This document shows, one piece after another, positions 37,587 to 46,355 of a stretch of 64,000 nt of DNA. The stretch lies in assembly GCF_005937985.2 (NCBI RefSeq), contig NZ_CP042172.1:2790001-2854000 (forward strand), read 5' to 3'. The stretch is from Arthrobacter sp. KBS0702. GTDB lineage: Bacteria; Actinomycetota; Actinomycetes; Actinomycetales; Micrococcaceae. Within the stretch, counting starts at the first letter, position 1. Every line of letters starts with the position of its first letter. The notes beneath the pieces were generated by a model. It saw nothing but the letters and a program-made list of their open reading frames with translations. It did no database searches and was not told the origin of the DNA. Position numbers and translations under genes: made by a program.

Positions 37587-38941
37587 TGTGTGTCCTCTCC
37601 GTTCGTTCCGGCAGTGCCGTTGGTTGCCGCGGTGCCGTTGGGTGGCGCGGCGGCAGCGAGCGGCAGTCTCAGCCGGACCTCGGTGCCGTCGGGGCTGCTG
37701 GCGATGGTGGCGGTGCCGCCGTGGCGCCGCATCCGTCCGATCATGGATTCACGCACGCCCAGCCGGTCTGCGGGGATGGACCCCGGATCGAAGCCTGGAC
37801 CGCGGTCCTTGACGAAGACTTCGGCGGCGTCGTCGGTGACTTCCAGATAGACCGAGACGGCGCCGCCGCCGTGGCGGGCGGCGTTGAGCATGGCCTCGCG
37901 CGCTGCCTGGACCATCGCCTCAAGGCGTTCGGTGAGGGCGCAGTCGCCTACGGTCACGACGTCCACCGCGTGCCCGAGGGAATCTTCCACCTCGGCTGCG
38001 GCGGCCTGGAGCGCGTCGGAGAGCTGGCCCGTTTCCCGTCCCGGGTCACGATAGAGCCAGCCCCGCAGCTCGCGTTCCTGGGCGCGGGCCAAGCGGACGA
38101 CGTCGTGCTCGTTGCCGGCCCGCCGCTGGATCAGGGCCAGGGTCTGAAGCACCGAGTCATGCAGGTGGGCAGCTATCTCGGCCCGTTCGGTGGCCCGCAC
38201 CCGGCCGGCGCGCTCGGCTTCCAGGTCCCGCCAAAACTTCAGCCCCCAGGGCAGCAGCACCAGCGCCACCCCGCCGAGGACGGCGACGGACGCCAGCAAC
38301 GCAAGCCAGGTCTGCTCCCAGGAGCCGGAGCCGGAGACCATCAGCAGCACCCCGGCCACCACCAGGCCGAGGCCGGCCGCGAGACGTGCCCAGCCGCCGG
38401 CCTGGTCGGCTTTGGTCTTGTCCACAATGCCAGCGCGCCGGGTCTCATCCAGCTGCATCCAGGCGATCGCGGCGCCGCCCAGGATCGCGGCCACCGGGAT
38501 CAGGGTGCCCAGCGGGACGTCCAGGCCGAAGAGCCGCGCGGTCAGGATGCCGCCGGCGAGGAGCAGCCCGGCGCCGAGGAGGATCTCCTTGCCGTACGGC
38601 ATGCCCGGGAGCCGGGTCCGCCAGGAGCCGGCCGGCGCACCGGGAGGGGCGGCGGCCGCGCCGGGGGAAAGGCCGTCCCCGGCCCGGTCACTGACCGCCG
38701 GGGCGATCGGCGACGCCGGCTGCCGGGCGCTGCGCTTGGCTCTCTCGTCCGCCGTAGGCACCATGATCCAGAGCCAGGCATAGAACGCGACGCCGGCCCC
38801 GCCCGCGAGCGCCGCCACAACCATGCCGATCCGCACCATCTGCACCGGCCAGCCGAGGTGGTTGGCGAGGCCCGCGCAGACTCCGGCGATCATGCGGTCG
38901 CTGCTGCGGGCCAGCGGCGGGCGGGAAACGGCTGTTGTCAT
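37583..38941 (-). CDS. Sensor histidine kinase with N-terminal PspC domain
   Basis: A 452-residue HisKA_3-type kinase. Residues about 10-65 form a PspC domain (MIAGVCAGLANHLGWPVQMV and a hydrophobic helix). Several more membrane segments lie at about 120-220. The phospho-acceptor is H261 in AHLHDSVLQTLALIQRR, and an HATPase_c domain ends the protein (KDRGPGFDPGS, LGVRESMIGRMRRHGGTA). PspC fused to a NarL-type kinase is known in actinobacteria and points to membrane-stress sensing. Confidence 0.93.
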   Translation of the reverse strand: MTTAVSRPPLARSSDRMIAGVCAGLANHLGWPVQMVRIGMVVAALAGGAGVAFYAWLWIMVPTADERAKRSARQPASPIAPAVSDRAGDGLSPGAAAAPPGAPAGSWRTRLPGMPYGKEILLGAGLLLAGGILTARLFGLDVPLGTLIPVAAILGGAAIAWMQLDETRRAGIVDKTKADQAGGWARLAAGLGLVVAGVLLMVSGSGSWEQTWLALLASVAVLGGVALVLLPWGLKFWRDLEAERAGRVRATERAEIAAHLHDSVLQTLALIQRRAGNEHDVVRLARAQERELRGWLYRDPGRETGQLSDALQAAAAEVEDSLGHAVDVVTVGDCALTERLEAMVQAAREAMLNAARHGGGAVSVYLEVTDDAAEVFVKDRGPGFDPGSIPADRLGVRESMIGRMRRHGGTATIASSPDGTEVRLRLPLAAAAPPNGTAATNGTAGTNGEDTQ

Positions 38942-39066
38942 GGCTCAATCCAAGCACGGACCGGGGTTTCCCGGAGCCGTTTTCGGGCCGAACCGGGGGC
39001 CGCTCAGGGACAGTTCAGGGTGTTCCCCAGTAGAGCGGAGGCCCCCGTGGGCAGGAGGATCGAAGT

Positions 39067-40641
39067 ATGAACCCGCACACTCCGCACCCAGATGAAGACC
39101 CGAGCCTCCCGGGCCGTCCGGAAAGCACACCGGACAACGCCCCAAACGGCACGTCGGACGCCCCTGCCGCCGGTTCCGGTTCCGGTTCCGCCGAGCAGCC
39201 GGCGCCCGACGGCGGACCCGGCCAGGAAGCGCCTCCCCTCTACCCGCCAGGCGGGCCGTACCCCTCCCACGCAGGCGCCACGCCGCCGCCCTACCCTGGC
39301 GCCCCCGGAGCGCAGCCGCAGAACTTCTTTGACTGGATCCGCGGCCACGGCATTTACCGGGGCCGCGAACGCTGGATCGGCGGCGTCGCCAGCGGCATCG
39401 CGCAGCGCCTCGGCGTCGACCCGCTGATTGTGCGGGGCATCCTGATCGTGCTGACGGTGTTCGCCGGCGTCGGCGTCCTGCTCTACGGCCTGGCGTGGGC
39501 CCTGCTCCCCGAGCCCGACGGACGGATCCACGTCCAGGAGGCGGCGGCGGGCCGCTGGAGTTCGGGCATGACCGGCGCCCTGGTGACAACCATTATCGGC
39601 TTCCCCAGCCTGGGCAGCGGCGCCTGGGGCTGGGACCGCTACGGATTCGGCGCCTTCGTCTGGACCGTGTTCTGGGTGGGCGGGGCCATCTACGTCATCT
39701 ACTACCTGACCCAGCGCAACAAAGCCCGCCACCCGGGCGCCCCTGGCAGCCCCACCTACAGCCCGGCCGGGCAGGCCCCGGACCTTACGGGCCAGGGCTT
39801 CCCCAACCCGACTGTGCCGAACCCGACCGTGCCGAACGCGACTGTGACCAACCAGACCGTGCCCAACCAGACGCTGCCGTTGGAGGGCGTCCCGGGCCGC
39901 GGCTGGCAGGACCACTCCGCGCCCGGTCCCACGCCGCCCTATGGCGGAGGCAACGGCGGCGGGTACGGCGCCTACGGTCCGGTGCCGCCCCCGGCGCCCG
40001 CCCCGAAGACCCGCAACCTGGGCCCCGGTGCCCCGGCCGTTGCCGTCACCGTCGGCCTCGCCCTGCTGGTCGGCGGCGGTATCAAGGCCCTCGACGCCGT
40101 CCATGCGATCAGCCTGGGAACAGCGGGCAACGCCGTGGTGTGGGCCAGCGGCGCGGCGGTGCTGGGGCTCGGCATCCTCATTTCCGGGCTCCGCGGCCGC
40201 ACGGCCGGCATTCTGGGCTTCTTCGCCGTCGTCGCACTGATCATCGGCGGAATCTTCAATCTGGTGCCCAACGCCGACCGGGCCCGCTTCCAGAACGTCG
40301 ACTGGAGCCCGCTGAGCATTGAGCAGGCGACGGGCGGCTTCGACATCACCGGCGGGACAGGCACGGTTGACCTGACCAAGCTGAACCTGAACCCGCCGCT
40401 GGGCTCCGACGTCGTGGTCCGGCTGGACGCAACCGCGAGCAACGTCACGGTGGCCATCCCGGCCACCGTCCCGGTCCAGGTGCAGACGGACCTGACCATG
40501 GGCAACCTCAACGACGGCCGCGGCAACCACGGCGGCATGACCACCCAACAGAGCGACTACAACACGGACAAGGCCGGCGGGCGCCTGATCGTCAAAATCT
40601 CGGGGACGCTGAGCAACATCACCGTGAAGGAAGGGAACTGA
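39067..40641 (+). CDS. PspC-domain membrane protein with C-terminal toast-rack/LiaF-like domain
   Basis: A 524-residue protein. A proline- and glycine-rich N-terminus (1-95) is followed by PspC (about 98-152, RERWIGGVASGIAQRLGVD), a transmembrane stretch at about 170-215 and a linker with five PN-T-type pentapeptide repeats (247-271). Four hydrophobic helices follow (about 320-410). The extracellular C-terminus (about 415-524, DITGGTGTVDLTKLNL and ATASNVTVAIPATVPVQVQT) looks like the LiaF/toast-rack beta-fold. It is divergent from the kinase and could be its sensor partner or target. A GGAGG site precedes the ATG. Confidence 0.88.
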   Translation: MNPHTPHPDEDPSLPGRPESTPDNAPNGTSDAPAAGSGSGSAEQPAPDGGPGQEAPPLYPPGGPYPSHAGATPPPYPGAPGAQPQNFFDWIRGHGIYRGRERWIGGVASGIAQRLGVDPLIVRGILIVLTVFAGVGVLLYGLAWALLPEPDGRIHVQEAAAGRWSSGMTGALVTTIIGFPSLGSGAWGWDRYGFGAFVWTVFWVGGAIYVIYYLTQRNKARHPGAPGSPTYSPAGQAPDLTGQGFPNPTVPNPTVPNATVTNQTVPNQTLPLEGVPGRGWQDHSAPGPTPPYGGGNGGGYGAYGPVPPPAPAPKTRNLGPGAPAVAVTVGLALLVGGGIKALDAVHAISLGTAGNAVVWASGAAVLGLGILISGLRGRTAGILGFFAVVALIIGGIFNLVPNADRARFQNVDWSPLSIEQATGGFDITGGTGTVDLTKLNLNPPLGSDVVVRLDATASNVTVAIPATVPVQVQTDLTMGNLNDGRGNHGGMTTQQSDYNTDKAGGRLIVKISGTLSNITVKEGN

Positions 40642-40642
40642 C

Positions 40643-40897
40643 ATGAACAGCTATGACCCCGCAGCGAACCCGCCGGAAACCCCCGGCAGCCCGCGGGCCC
40701 GCGTGGGCACCGTGGTCTGGGGGCTGATTGTCCTGGCCCTGGCCGCACTGACCATCATCTCCCGGCTCGGCATCGTCACCCTGAACGGGACCTACGTCCT
40801 GATCGGACTGATGATCGGCGCCGGAGCCGCGCTCGTGATCGGCGGGCTGCTGTCCGCCCGCGGACGTGACAAAGACACCACGACAGGGAAGGCTTGA
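40643..40897 (+). CDS. Small membrane protein with two transmembrane segments
   Basis: An 84-residue protein with hydrophobic segments at about 23-45 (TVVWGLIVLALAALTIISRL) and 52-73 (TYVLIGLMIGAGAALVIGGL). It starts two bases after the upstream PspC gene and ends before the small PspC gene, so all three form one operon. No named domain is recognised. It is likely an accessory component of the envelope-stress locus. Confidence 0.85.
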   Translation: MNSYDPAANPPETPGSPRARVGTVVWGLIVLALAALTIISRLGIVTLNGTYVLIGLMIGAGAALVIGGLLSARGRDKDTTTGKA

Positions 40898-40900
40898 ACC

Positions 40901-41155
40901 ATGGATAAGTTCTTCAGCATCGTCCGGGGCTTCGGCCTGAAACGCGGTCCGCAGCGCTGGCTGGGCGGCGTCTGCGGCGGGATCGCCGCCAAGCTGAACG
41001 TCGACGTCGCGTACGTCCGCATCGCGTTCCTGCTTTTCGCCCTCCTCCCCGGCCCCGCCTTCGTGTTCTACCTGGCCGCCTGGCTGGTGCTGCCGGACCA
41101 ACGGAATGTGATCGTCCTCGAATCCTTCCTCGAGCGCCGCGCCGGCCAGCCCTAG
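40901..41155 (+). CDS. Small PspC-domain protein
   Basis: An 84-residue stand-alone PspC protein. PQRWLGGVCGGIAAKLNVDV and one hydrophobic segment (FLLFALLPGPAFVFYLAAWL) fill most of it. PspC proteins sense or relay inner-membrane stress. It is the last gene of the three-gene operon and is followed by a strong hairpin (41248-41281). Confidence 0.92.
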   Translation: MDKFFSIVRGFGLKRGPQRWLGGVCGGIAAKLNVDVAYVRIAFLLFALLPGPAFVFYLAAWLVLPDQRNVIVLESFLERRAGQP

Positions 41156-41247
41156 CCTGCCCTAGCCGGGCCGGGCCGGCCGCCCGAGGCAGGTCCCCCG
41201 GGCTCCCGGTCCCCCGGGCCGCGCGCCGCATGTTACGGCACCCGGTT

Positions 41248-41281
41248 CCAGTGCCCCCGCCCCCGCCGGCGGGGGCACTGG
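41248..41281 (+). terminator. Terminator of the PspC operon
   Basis: CCAGTGCCCCCGCC and GGCGGGGGCACTGG form a 14-bp stem with a CCCGCC-type loop, 93 bases after the last PspC gene. It is very GC-rich with few T residues after it. Confidence 0.7.
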
Positions 41282-41295
41282 TCGTTGGTCACGGT

Positions 41296-41326
41296 TTGTG
41301 TCCTGCCCCACATGCGCCGGTAGACT
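41296..41326 (+). promoter_or_regulatory. Candidate pfkA promoter
   Basis: TTGTGT (41296-41301) and TAGACT (41321-41326) are 19 bp apart, predicting a start near 41333 and a leader of about 56 bases. The spacing is slightly long; the -10 is the form used repeatedly in this window. Confidence 0.4.
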
Positions 41327-41388
41327 TCTAGGTGAGCTCAGCGTGGCGCTCTGCCTGTACCCCTTCGAACCAGGATTTGAGCCGAGAC

Positions 41389-42414
41389 ATGAAAATTGGA
41401 ATCCTCACCAGCGGCGGAGACTGCCCCGGACTGAACGCCGTCATCCGCGGCGCCGTCCTGAAGGGCATCGCCGTGCATGGCCACGAATTCGTGGGATTCC
41501 TCGACGGGTGGCGCGGCGTGGTCGAGGGCGACGTCATCGACATTCCCCGCGCCCTGGTCCGCGGCATCGCCAAGCAGGGCGGGACCATCCTCGGAACGTC
41601 CCGGACCAACCCGTTCGAGAATAACGGCGGCCCCGAGGTCATCAAGGCCAACATGGAGCGGCTCGGCATCGACGCCATCATCGCCATCGGCGGCGAAGGA
41701 ACCCTGGCCGCCGCAAAGCGCCTGACCGACGCCGGCCTAAGGATCGTGGGCGTGCCCAAGACCGTCGACAACGACCTCGACGCCACCGACTACACCTTCG
41801 GCTTCGATACCGCCGTCGAGATCGCCACCGAGGCAATCGACCGGCTGCGCACCACCGGGGAATCCCACCACCGGACCATGATCGCGGAAGTGATGGGCCG
41901 CCATGTCGGGTGGATTGCGCTGCACGCCGGGATGGCCTCCGGCGCCCACGCCATCCTGATCCCCGAGCAAAAGGCCTCGATGGAGCAGATCACCGAATGG
42001 GTCCTTTCGGCCCGCGACCGCGGCCGCGCCCCGCTGGTCGTCGTCGCCGAGGGTTTCGTCCCGGAGGGCCAGGAATCGCCGCATTCCGAGCGAGGACTGG
42101 ACACCTTCGGCCGCCCGCGCCTCGGCGGCATCGCCGAACTGCTGGCACCCGAGCTGGAGGCACGGACCGGCATCGAGACCCGGGCCACCGTGCTGGGACA
42201 CATCCAGCGCGGCGGCGTCCCCACGGCGTTCGACCGGGTCCTCGCGACCCGTCTCGGTATGGCCGCGATCGATTCCGTGGTCGAACAGCGCTGGGGCACC
42301 ATGGTGTCGCTGCACGGCACCGACATCGTCCATGTCGGCTTCGACGCCGCCCTCGGCAACCTCAAGAGCGTGCCGAAGGACCGCTACGAGGAGGCCGCGG
42401 TTCTCTTCGGCTGA
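41389..42414 (+). CDS. pfkA: 6-phosphofructokinase
   Basis: A 341-residue phosphofructokinase that makes fructose 1,6-bisphosphate in glycolysis. Key positions use E. coli numbering exactly: G104 in IGGEGTLAAA (glycine favours ATP; pyrophosphate-users have Asp) and K124 in GVPKTVDND, with catalytic D127. Substrate-binding MGRHVGWIAL and the effector-side LGHIQRGGVPTAFDRVLATR are present. G104 with K124 is the actinobacterial ATP-dependent class. The ATG at 41389 gives MKIGILTSGGDCPGLNAV. Confidence 0.96.
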   Translation: MKIGILTSGGDCPGLNAVIRGAVLKGIAVHGHEFVGFLDGWRGVVEGDVIDIPRALVRGIAKQGGTILGTSRTNPFENNGGPEVIKANMERLGIDAIIAIGGEGTLAAAKRLTDAGLRIVGVPKTVDNDLDATDYTFGFDTAVEIATEAIDRLRTTGESHHRTMIAEVMGRHVGWIALHAGMASGAHAILIPEQKASMEQITEWVLSARDRGRAPLVVVAEGFVPEGQESPHSERGLDTFGRPRLGGIAELLAPELEARTGIETRATVLGHIQRGGVPTAFDRVLATRLGMAAIDSVVEQRWGTMVSLHGTDIVHVGFDAALGNLKSVPKDRYEEAAVLFG

Positions 42415-42435
42415 GGCTTCAGGGCGGCCGGTGGG

Positions 42436-42441
42436 TAGGGT
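42436..42441 (+). promoter_or_regulatory. -10 box of a leaderless promoter (GNAT gene)
   Basis: TAGGGT ends six bases before the ATG at 42448; no ribosome binding site is visible between them. Confidence 0.55.
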
Positions 42442-42447
42442 TGGGTC

Positions 42448-43158
42448 ATGACTCTTGAGCCCGGATCCGCCGAAATCGTCCAGCTCGCGTGGGACCGCAG
42501 GCTGGGATTCGACGACGGCGCTTTCGCGGGCGCCGCGGGCCGCCGCCTCACCCGGGCCGACGACGCTGCCCGTTCCCTGCAGTTCGTCCGCCTGTTCGGC
42601 AGCTCGGCGTTGGTCGGACCGCATTGGGCGCTCAACGCCGCCGGCGGCTACACGGACGAGGAACTGGCCCAACATGTCACGCTGCTGACCATCACCCGCG
42701 GGCACGGCGGCCACGGGCTGGGCGCCGCCGCACTGTTCTTCGCCGACGACCTGCCCCTGCAGCAGCCCTCCGAGGAACTGACCGTCTCCCGCGGGAACCC
42801 GGAAGCGATCGAGCTCGAAGCGCTGTGCCCGCCGGACGACGTCAATGAGGTTGGCCTGGCGGACCTGGAGCACCGCTTCACGATCATGCACGTGGAAGAC
42901 GGCCGCCGGACGCCCGTGGCGTGTGGCGCCTATACCGAGTGGGAAGGCATCCTGGCGCAGCTCGGGGTGCTGGTGGCACCGGAGTGGCGGCGCCGCGGCG
43001 TCGGGACGCTCGCCGCGTCAATTGCTGCCCATGAGGCCCTCGCCTCGGGTCTGACGTTGCAGTGGCGCGCCGACGTCAGCAACAAGGGCTCGCTGGCCTT
43101 GGCCCGGAGCTTGGGCTTCACCGCCGGCGGCATCCAGACCAGCGTGCTCCTGGGCTAG
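42448..43158 (+). CDS. GNAT family N-acetyltransferase
   Basis: A 236-residue protein with a C-terminal GNAT domain. The acetyl-CoA-binding motif is LGVLVAPEWRRRGVGTLAAS and the C-terminal motif B is NKGSLALARSLGFTAGG. The N-terminal about 110 residues lack a recognised domain. Substrate unknown. The gene appears to be leaderless. Confidence 0.87.
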   Translation: MTLEPGSAEIVQLAWDRRLGFDDGAFAGAAGRRLTRADDAARSLQFVRLFGSSALVGPHWALNAAGGYTDEELAQHVTLLTITRGHGGHGLGAAALFFADDLPLQQPSEELTVSRGNPEAIELEALCPPDDVNEVGLADLEHRFTIMHVEDGRRTPVACGAYTEWEGILAQLGVLVAPEWRRRGVGTLAASIAAHEALASGLTLQWRADVSNKGSLALARSLGFTAGGIQTSVLLG

Positions 43159-43195
43159 GCTCCCCGCGGAAGCCCGGCCCAGGAGGCATCCGGGC

Positions 43196-44731
43196 TTAGC
43201 CCCGCCTGGCCTCGGTGCTGTCCGCCACGGAGTGTTCGCTGCCGGCCGCCGGTACCGCGCCCGGAGTGTCCCAGCCCTGCTGTGGCTGGGGCTTGGCGAA
43301 GAACAGCGCCACGGCCGCGCCGAGCAGGATCACCGCCGCCGGCAGCAGGATGGACTGGCCCATCGCCGTCGAGAATCCCTCGTGCAGCGCCTCCGGCAGT
43401 GAGCCGCCGAAGGCCATCGGGGCCGGGCCTCCTGATGCGCCCGGGGCTGCGGGGAGCTCGGCCGCGAGCCGGGCCTGGATCAGCACGGCGATGGCCGCGC
43501 TGCCGAGTACGGCGCCGATCTGGCGGGTGGTGTTGTAGACGCCGGACCCTGCCCCTGCCTGGCGCGGCGGCAGGTTCCGGGTGGCCGTAGAGCTCAGCGG
43601 AGCCCAGATCCCGGCGTTCGCGAAGCCCAGCACGGCGCTGGGGAGCAGGAAGAGCCAAATGGGGGTGTCCGGATGCATCAGCGAGGCATTCCAGAACAGC
43701 GCCACGGACATCAGGGTCAGCCCGCCGGCCGTGATGAATTTCGGGTTGACCCTGTCGATGATCCGGCCCACCACCGGGGCCAGTCCGCCGGAGATCACCG
43801 CCATCGGGACCATCATGAGCGCGGACTGCGTCGGGGTGAGGCCGCGGACCACCTGGTAATAGAAGATCAGCGGGAGGCTGAAGGCGGTCACCGTGAAGCC
43901 GACGGTGGTGATGCCAAGGTTCGCGAGCGAGAAGTTTCGGTCCTTGAACAGACCCAGCGGCAGCAGCGGTTCGCCCTTGTTAACCCGCTGCCAGGCTACA
44001 AACGCAACCAGGACCACGATGCCGCCGATGATGAGGCCCCACACCGTAACGGGGCCGGTGATGGTGCCCCAGTTGTAGGTCTCGCCCTCCTGGATACCGA
44101 ACACCAGGAGGAACAGGCCGATGGCGCTGAGCAGCACACCGGGGATGTCGAACTTGTGCGGGTGCGTGCTCAGGGAGGGGACGAAGCGCAAGGCAAGGAC
44201 AAAGCCGGCGATGCCGACCGGGATGTTGATGAAGAAGATCCACTCCCAGCCCAGGCCGTCCACCAGGACGCCGCCCAGGATCGGGCCCACCAGCGTGGCG
44301 ACGCCGGCAGTGGCGCCCCAGATGCCCATGGCCGCGCCGCGGCGGTCCGGCGGGAAGATCCGGGTGATGACGGCCATGGTCTGCGGCGTCATCATCGCCG
44401 CACCGAGGCCCTGCAGCACCCGCGCCTCAATCAGGGTGTGGACGTCGCCCGAGAGCCCGCACCAGAGCGACGCCAGGGTGAACACCACCAGGCCGGTCAG
44501 GTAGAGCCGCTTCGGACCGAAACGGTCGCCGAGCCGGCCCGTGATCAGCAGCGGGACTGCGTAGGCCAGCAGGTAGGCGCTGGTCACCCAGATCACCGAG
44601 TTGATGTCGGCGTTCAGGCCTTCCATGATCCTGGGGTTGGCTACCGAGACGATGGTGGTGTCGATCAGGATCATGAAGAATCCGATGACCAGGGACCAAA
44701 GTGCGGCCCACGGCCTGGTTACGTTTTCCAT
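43196..44731 (-). CDS. DHA2-family drug/proton MFS exporter
   Basis: A 511-residue major facilitator with about 14 hydrophobic segments, typical of EmrB/QacA drug:H+ antiporters. The first segment (WSLVIGFFMILIDTTIVSVA) carries the motif D1-like aspartate; RLGDRFGPKRLYLTGL is the A motif and MTPQTMAVITRIFPPDRRGA the motif that follows. The C-terminal tail is hydrophilic. An AAGGAA site precedes the ATG. Substrate unknown; the adjacent genes give no clue. Confidence 0.92.
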   Translation of the reverse strand: MENVTRPWAALWSLVIGFFMILIDTTIVSVANPRIMEGLNADINSVIWVTSAYLLAYAVPLLITGRLGDRFGPKRLYLTGLVVFTLASLWCGLSGDVHTLIEARVLQGLGAAMMTPQTMAVITRIFPPDRRGAAMGIWGATAGVATLVGPILGGVLVDGLGWEWIFFINIPVGIAGFVLALRFVPSLSTHPHKFDIPGVLLSAIGLFLLVFGIQEGETYNWGTITGPVTVWGLIIGGIVVLVAFVAWQRVNKGEPLLPLGLFKDRNFSLANLGITTVGFTVTAFSLPLIFYYQVVRGLTPTQSALMMVPMAVISGGLAPVVGRIIDRVNPKFITAGGLTLMSVALFWNASLMHPDTPIWLFLLPSAVLGFANAGIWAPLSSTATRNLPPRQAGAGSGVYNTTRQIGAVLGSAAIAVLIQARLAAELPAAPGASGGPAPMAFGGSLPEALHEGFSTAMGQSILLPAAVILLGAAVALFFAKPQPQQGWDTPGAVPAAGSEHSVADSTEARRG

Positions 44732-44792
44732 CGGGGTTCCTTACGGTGCGTGGTGCCGGCTGAAGTTTTGGGAAGGTCTGGTGTGCGGCTCT

Positions 44793-45254
44793 TCAGCCAA
44801 GAAGAGCCAGAATATCGTTTCGGGCGAACATCTGGGCGGCCGCCCGGGCAGTGGGGTTGCCGGCGTCGGGGTCGGCGCCGGCGTCCACCAGCACCCGCAC
44901 GACGTCCGGGTAGTTCTTGAACACGGCCCCCGCCAGCGGCGTCTGGCCGCGGTCGTTGGCCGTATTGGCATCGCCGCCGTGGGCCAGGATCAGCCGGACG
45001 GTGTCGGCGTGGCCGTGGTAGGCCGCGAGCATCAGCAGCGAATCACCCGCCGCGTTCGTCAGTGTGGCCGGAGCGCCCGCAGCGAGGTAGCCGCCGAGCA
45101 TGGTGGAGTCCCCCTCGCGGGCGGCGTCGAACAGGGCATGGGCCAGGGCGAGGGTCTCGTCGTCGGGCCTCGGAACTGCGGCCGCGGCCGACTCCGGAAC
45201 CGCGGCCGACTCCGGAACCGCGGCCGGCACGCTGTGCTCCGGCCTGGCGTTCAT
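44793..45254 (-). CDS. Ankyrin repeat protein
   Basis: A 153-residue protein with about three ankyrin repeats from residue 50 (DSLLMLAAYHGHADTVRLIL, then RGQTPLAGAVFKNYPDVVRV). The N-terminus has a duplicated AVPESA-type stretch. It overlaps the YgfZ gene by four bases (ATGA), so it is co-translated with it. Bacterial ankyrin proteins mediate protein contacts; a partner is not known. Confidence 0.88.
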   Translation of the reverse strand: MNARPEHSVPAAVPESAAVPESAAAAVPRPDDETLALAHALFDAAREGDSTMLGGYLAAGAPATLTNAAGDSLLMLAAYHGHADTVRLILAHGGDANTANDRGQTPLAGAVFKNYPDVVRVLVDAGADPDAGNPTARAAAQMFARNDILALLG

Positions 45255-46333
45255 CGGGTCCCCCGGAGGAACCCCGTCTGGCGCCCGACTACTTGCCCCG
45301 CGTCGGGCGCGACAATGAGTTCCTGTGCCGCCGTGTAGGCTTCCTCGCCGTCCATCACGGTCAGGACCTCGTCCGGCGCGACGGAACGCTTGATGACGGC
45401 CAGTGCCACCGGACCCATTTCATAGTGCTGCGCCACGGAGGTGACGGTGCCGACCTTGCGTTCGCCGGCCCGGACTTCGCTGCCGACGGCGGGCATGGTG
45501 TGCTGCGAACCGTCCAGCTGGAGGAACACCAGCCGCCGCGGCGGATGGCCCAGATTGTGTACCCGCGCAATGGTTTCCTGGCCCTTGTAGCAGCCCTTCG
45601 CGAGGTGCACCGCGGTGCGCAGCAGGTCCAGCTCGTGCGGGATGGTCTTGTCGTCGGTCTCGGCTCCCCAGCGCGGCCGCCACGCCGCGATGCGCAGCGC
45701 CTCGGCCGCCAGGACGCCGGCCAGCGGGCGTCCGTCCACGGCCGCCTCAAGCTCGGCCGCCGGCACGAGGTATTCGAACCACGGCCGCTCCAGGCCCGGG
45801 TGCGATTCCTCGCCGACCACCGCGTAGGAATATCCGCCAGCTCCGACGTGCGGCCAGGGGTCCTCCCAGACCAGCCGTCCGGACCACTCCGGAACGGGGC
45901 GGGTAGCTCCCACCACGGCCCAGTCCGCCGACACATCGGCAACCTCGACCCGGAGCATGAACTTCATCCGGGTGAGCCATTCGGCCAGCGGCGCGGCCTC
46001 GGCCGCCTCCACGATCAGCCACGTGGTGGCGCCGTCGTCCACCACGCGCGCATCGAACTCGATCCGGCCCTGCACGCTCAGCAGCAGCAGTTCAGTGGAT
46101 TGTCCGGGTGCCAGGGCGGTGAGCTGCTGGGAGGACAGGGTGTTGAGCCAGCTCAAACGATCCGGCCCGCTCACCGTGACCACGCCGCGCTGGGAGAGAT
46201 CGACGACGGCGGTGCCGTCGGCCAGCGCGCGCTGTTCGCGCAGCGGCTCGCCGTAGTGGGCGGCGACGCCGGCATCAGCGCCGGCCGCTTCGACCGCGCC
46301 CGGGCGCGACAGCAGGGGGCTCTTGGTAGTCAT
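45251..46333 (-). CDS. YgfZ/GcvT-type folate-binding protein
   Basis: A 360-residue protein of the YgfZ (COG0354) family, which uses tetrahydrofolate to support iron-sulfur cluster enzymes under oxidative stress. The diagnostic KGCYKGQE motif places the conserved cysteine at residue 248. The N-terminal GcvT-like folate domain and C-terminal barrel (GMGPVALAVIKRSVAPDEV-like region) are present. The ankyrin gene overlaps its end by four bases. Confidence 0.93.
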   Translation of the reverse strand: MTTKSPLLSRPGAVEAAGADAGVAAHYGEPLREQRALADGTAVVDLSQRGVVTVSGPDRLSWLNTLSSQQLTALAPGQSTELLLLSVQGRIEFDARVVDDGATTWLIVEAAEAAPLAEWLTRMKFMLRVEVADVSADWAVVGATRPVPEWSGRLVWEDPWPHVGAGGYSYAVVGEESHPGLERPWFEYLVPAAELEAAVDGRPLAGVLAAEALRIAAWRPRWGAETDDKTIPHELDLLRTAVHLAKGCYKGQETIARVHNLGHPPRRLVFLQLDGSQHTMPAVGSEVRAGERKVGTVTSVAQHYEMGPVALAVIKRSVAPDEVLTVMDGEEAYTAAQELIVAPDAGQVVGRQTGFLRGTR

Positions 46334-46355
46334 ATGAAGTAGAAGTCCCCAGCCC

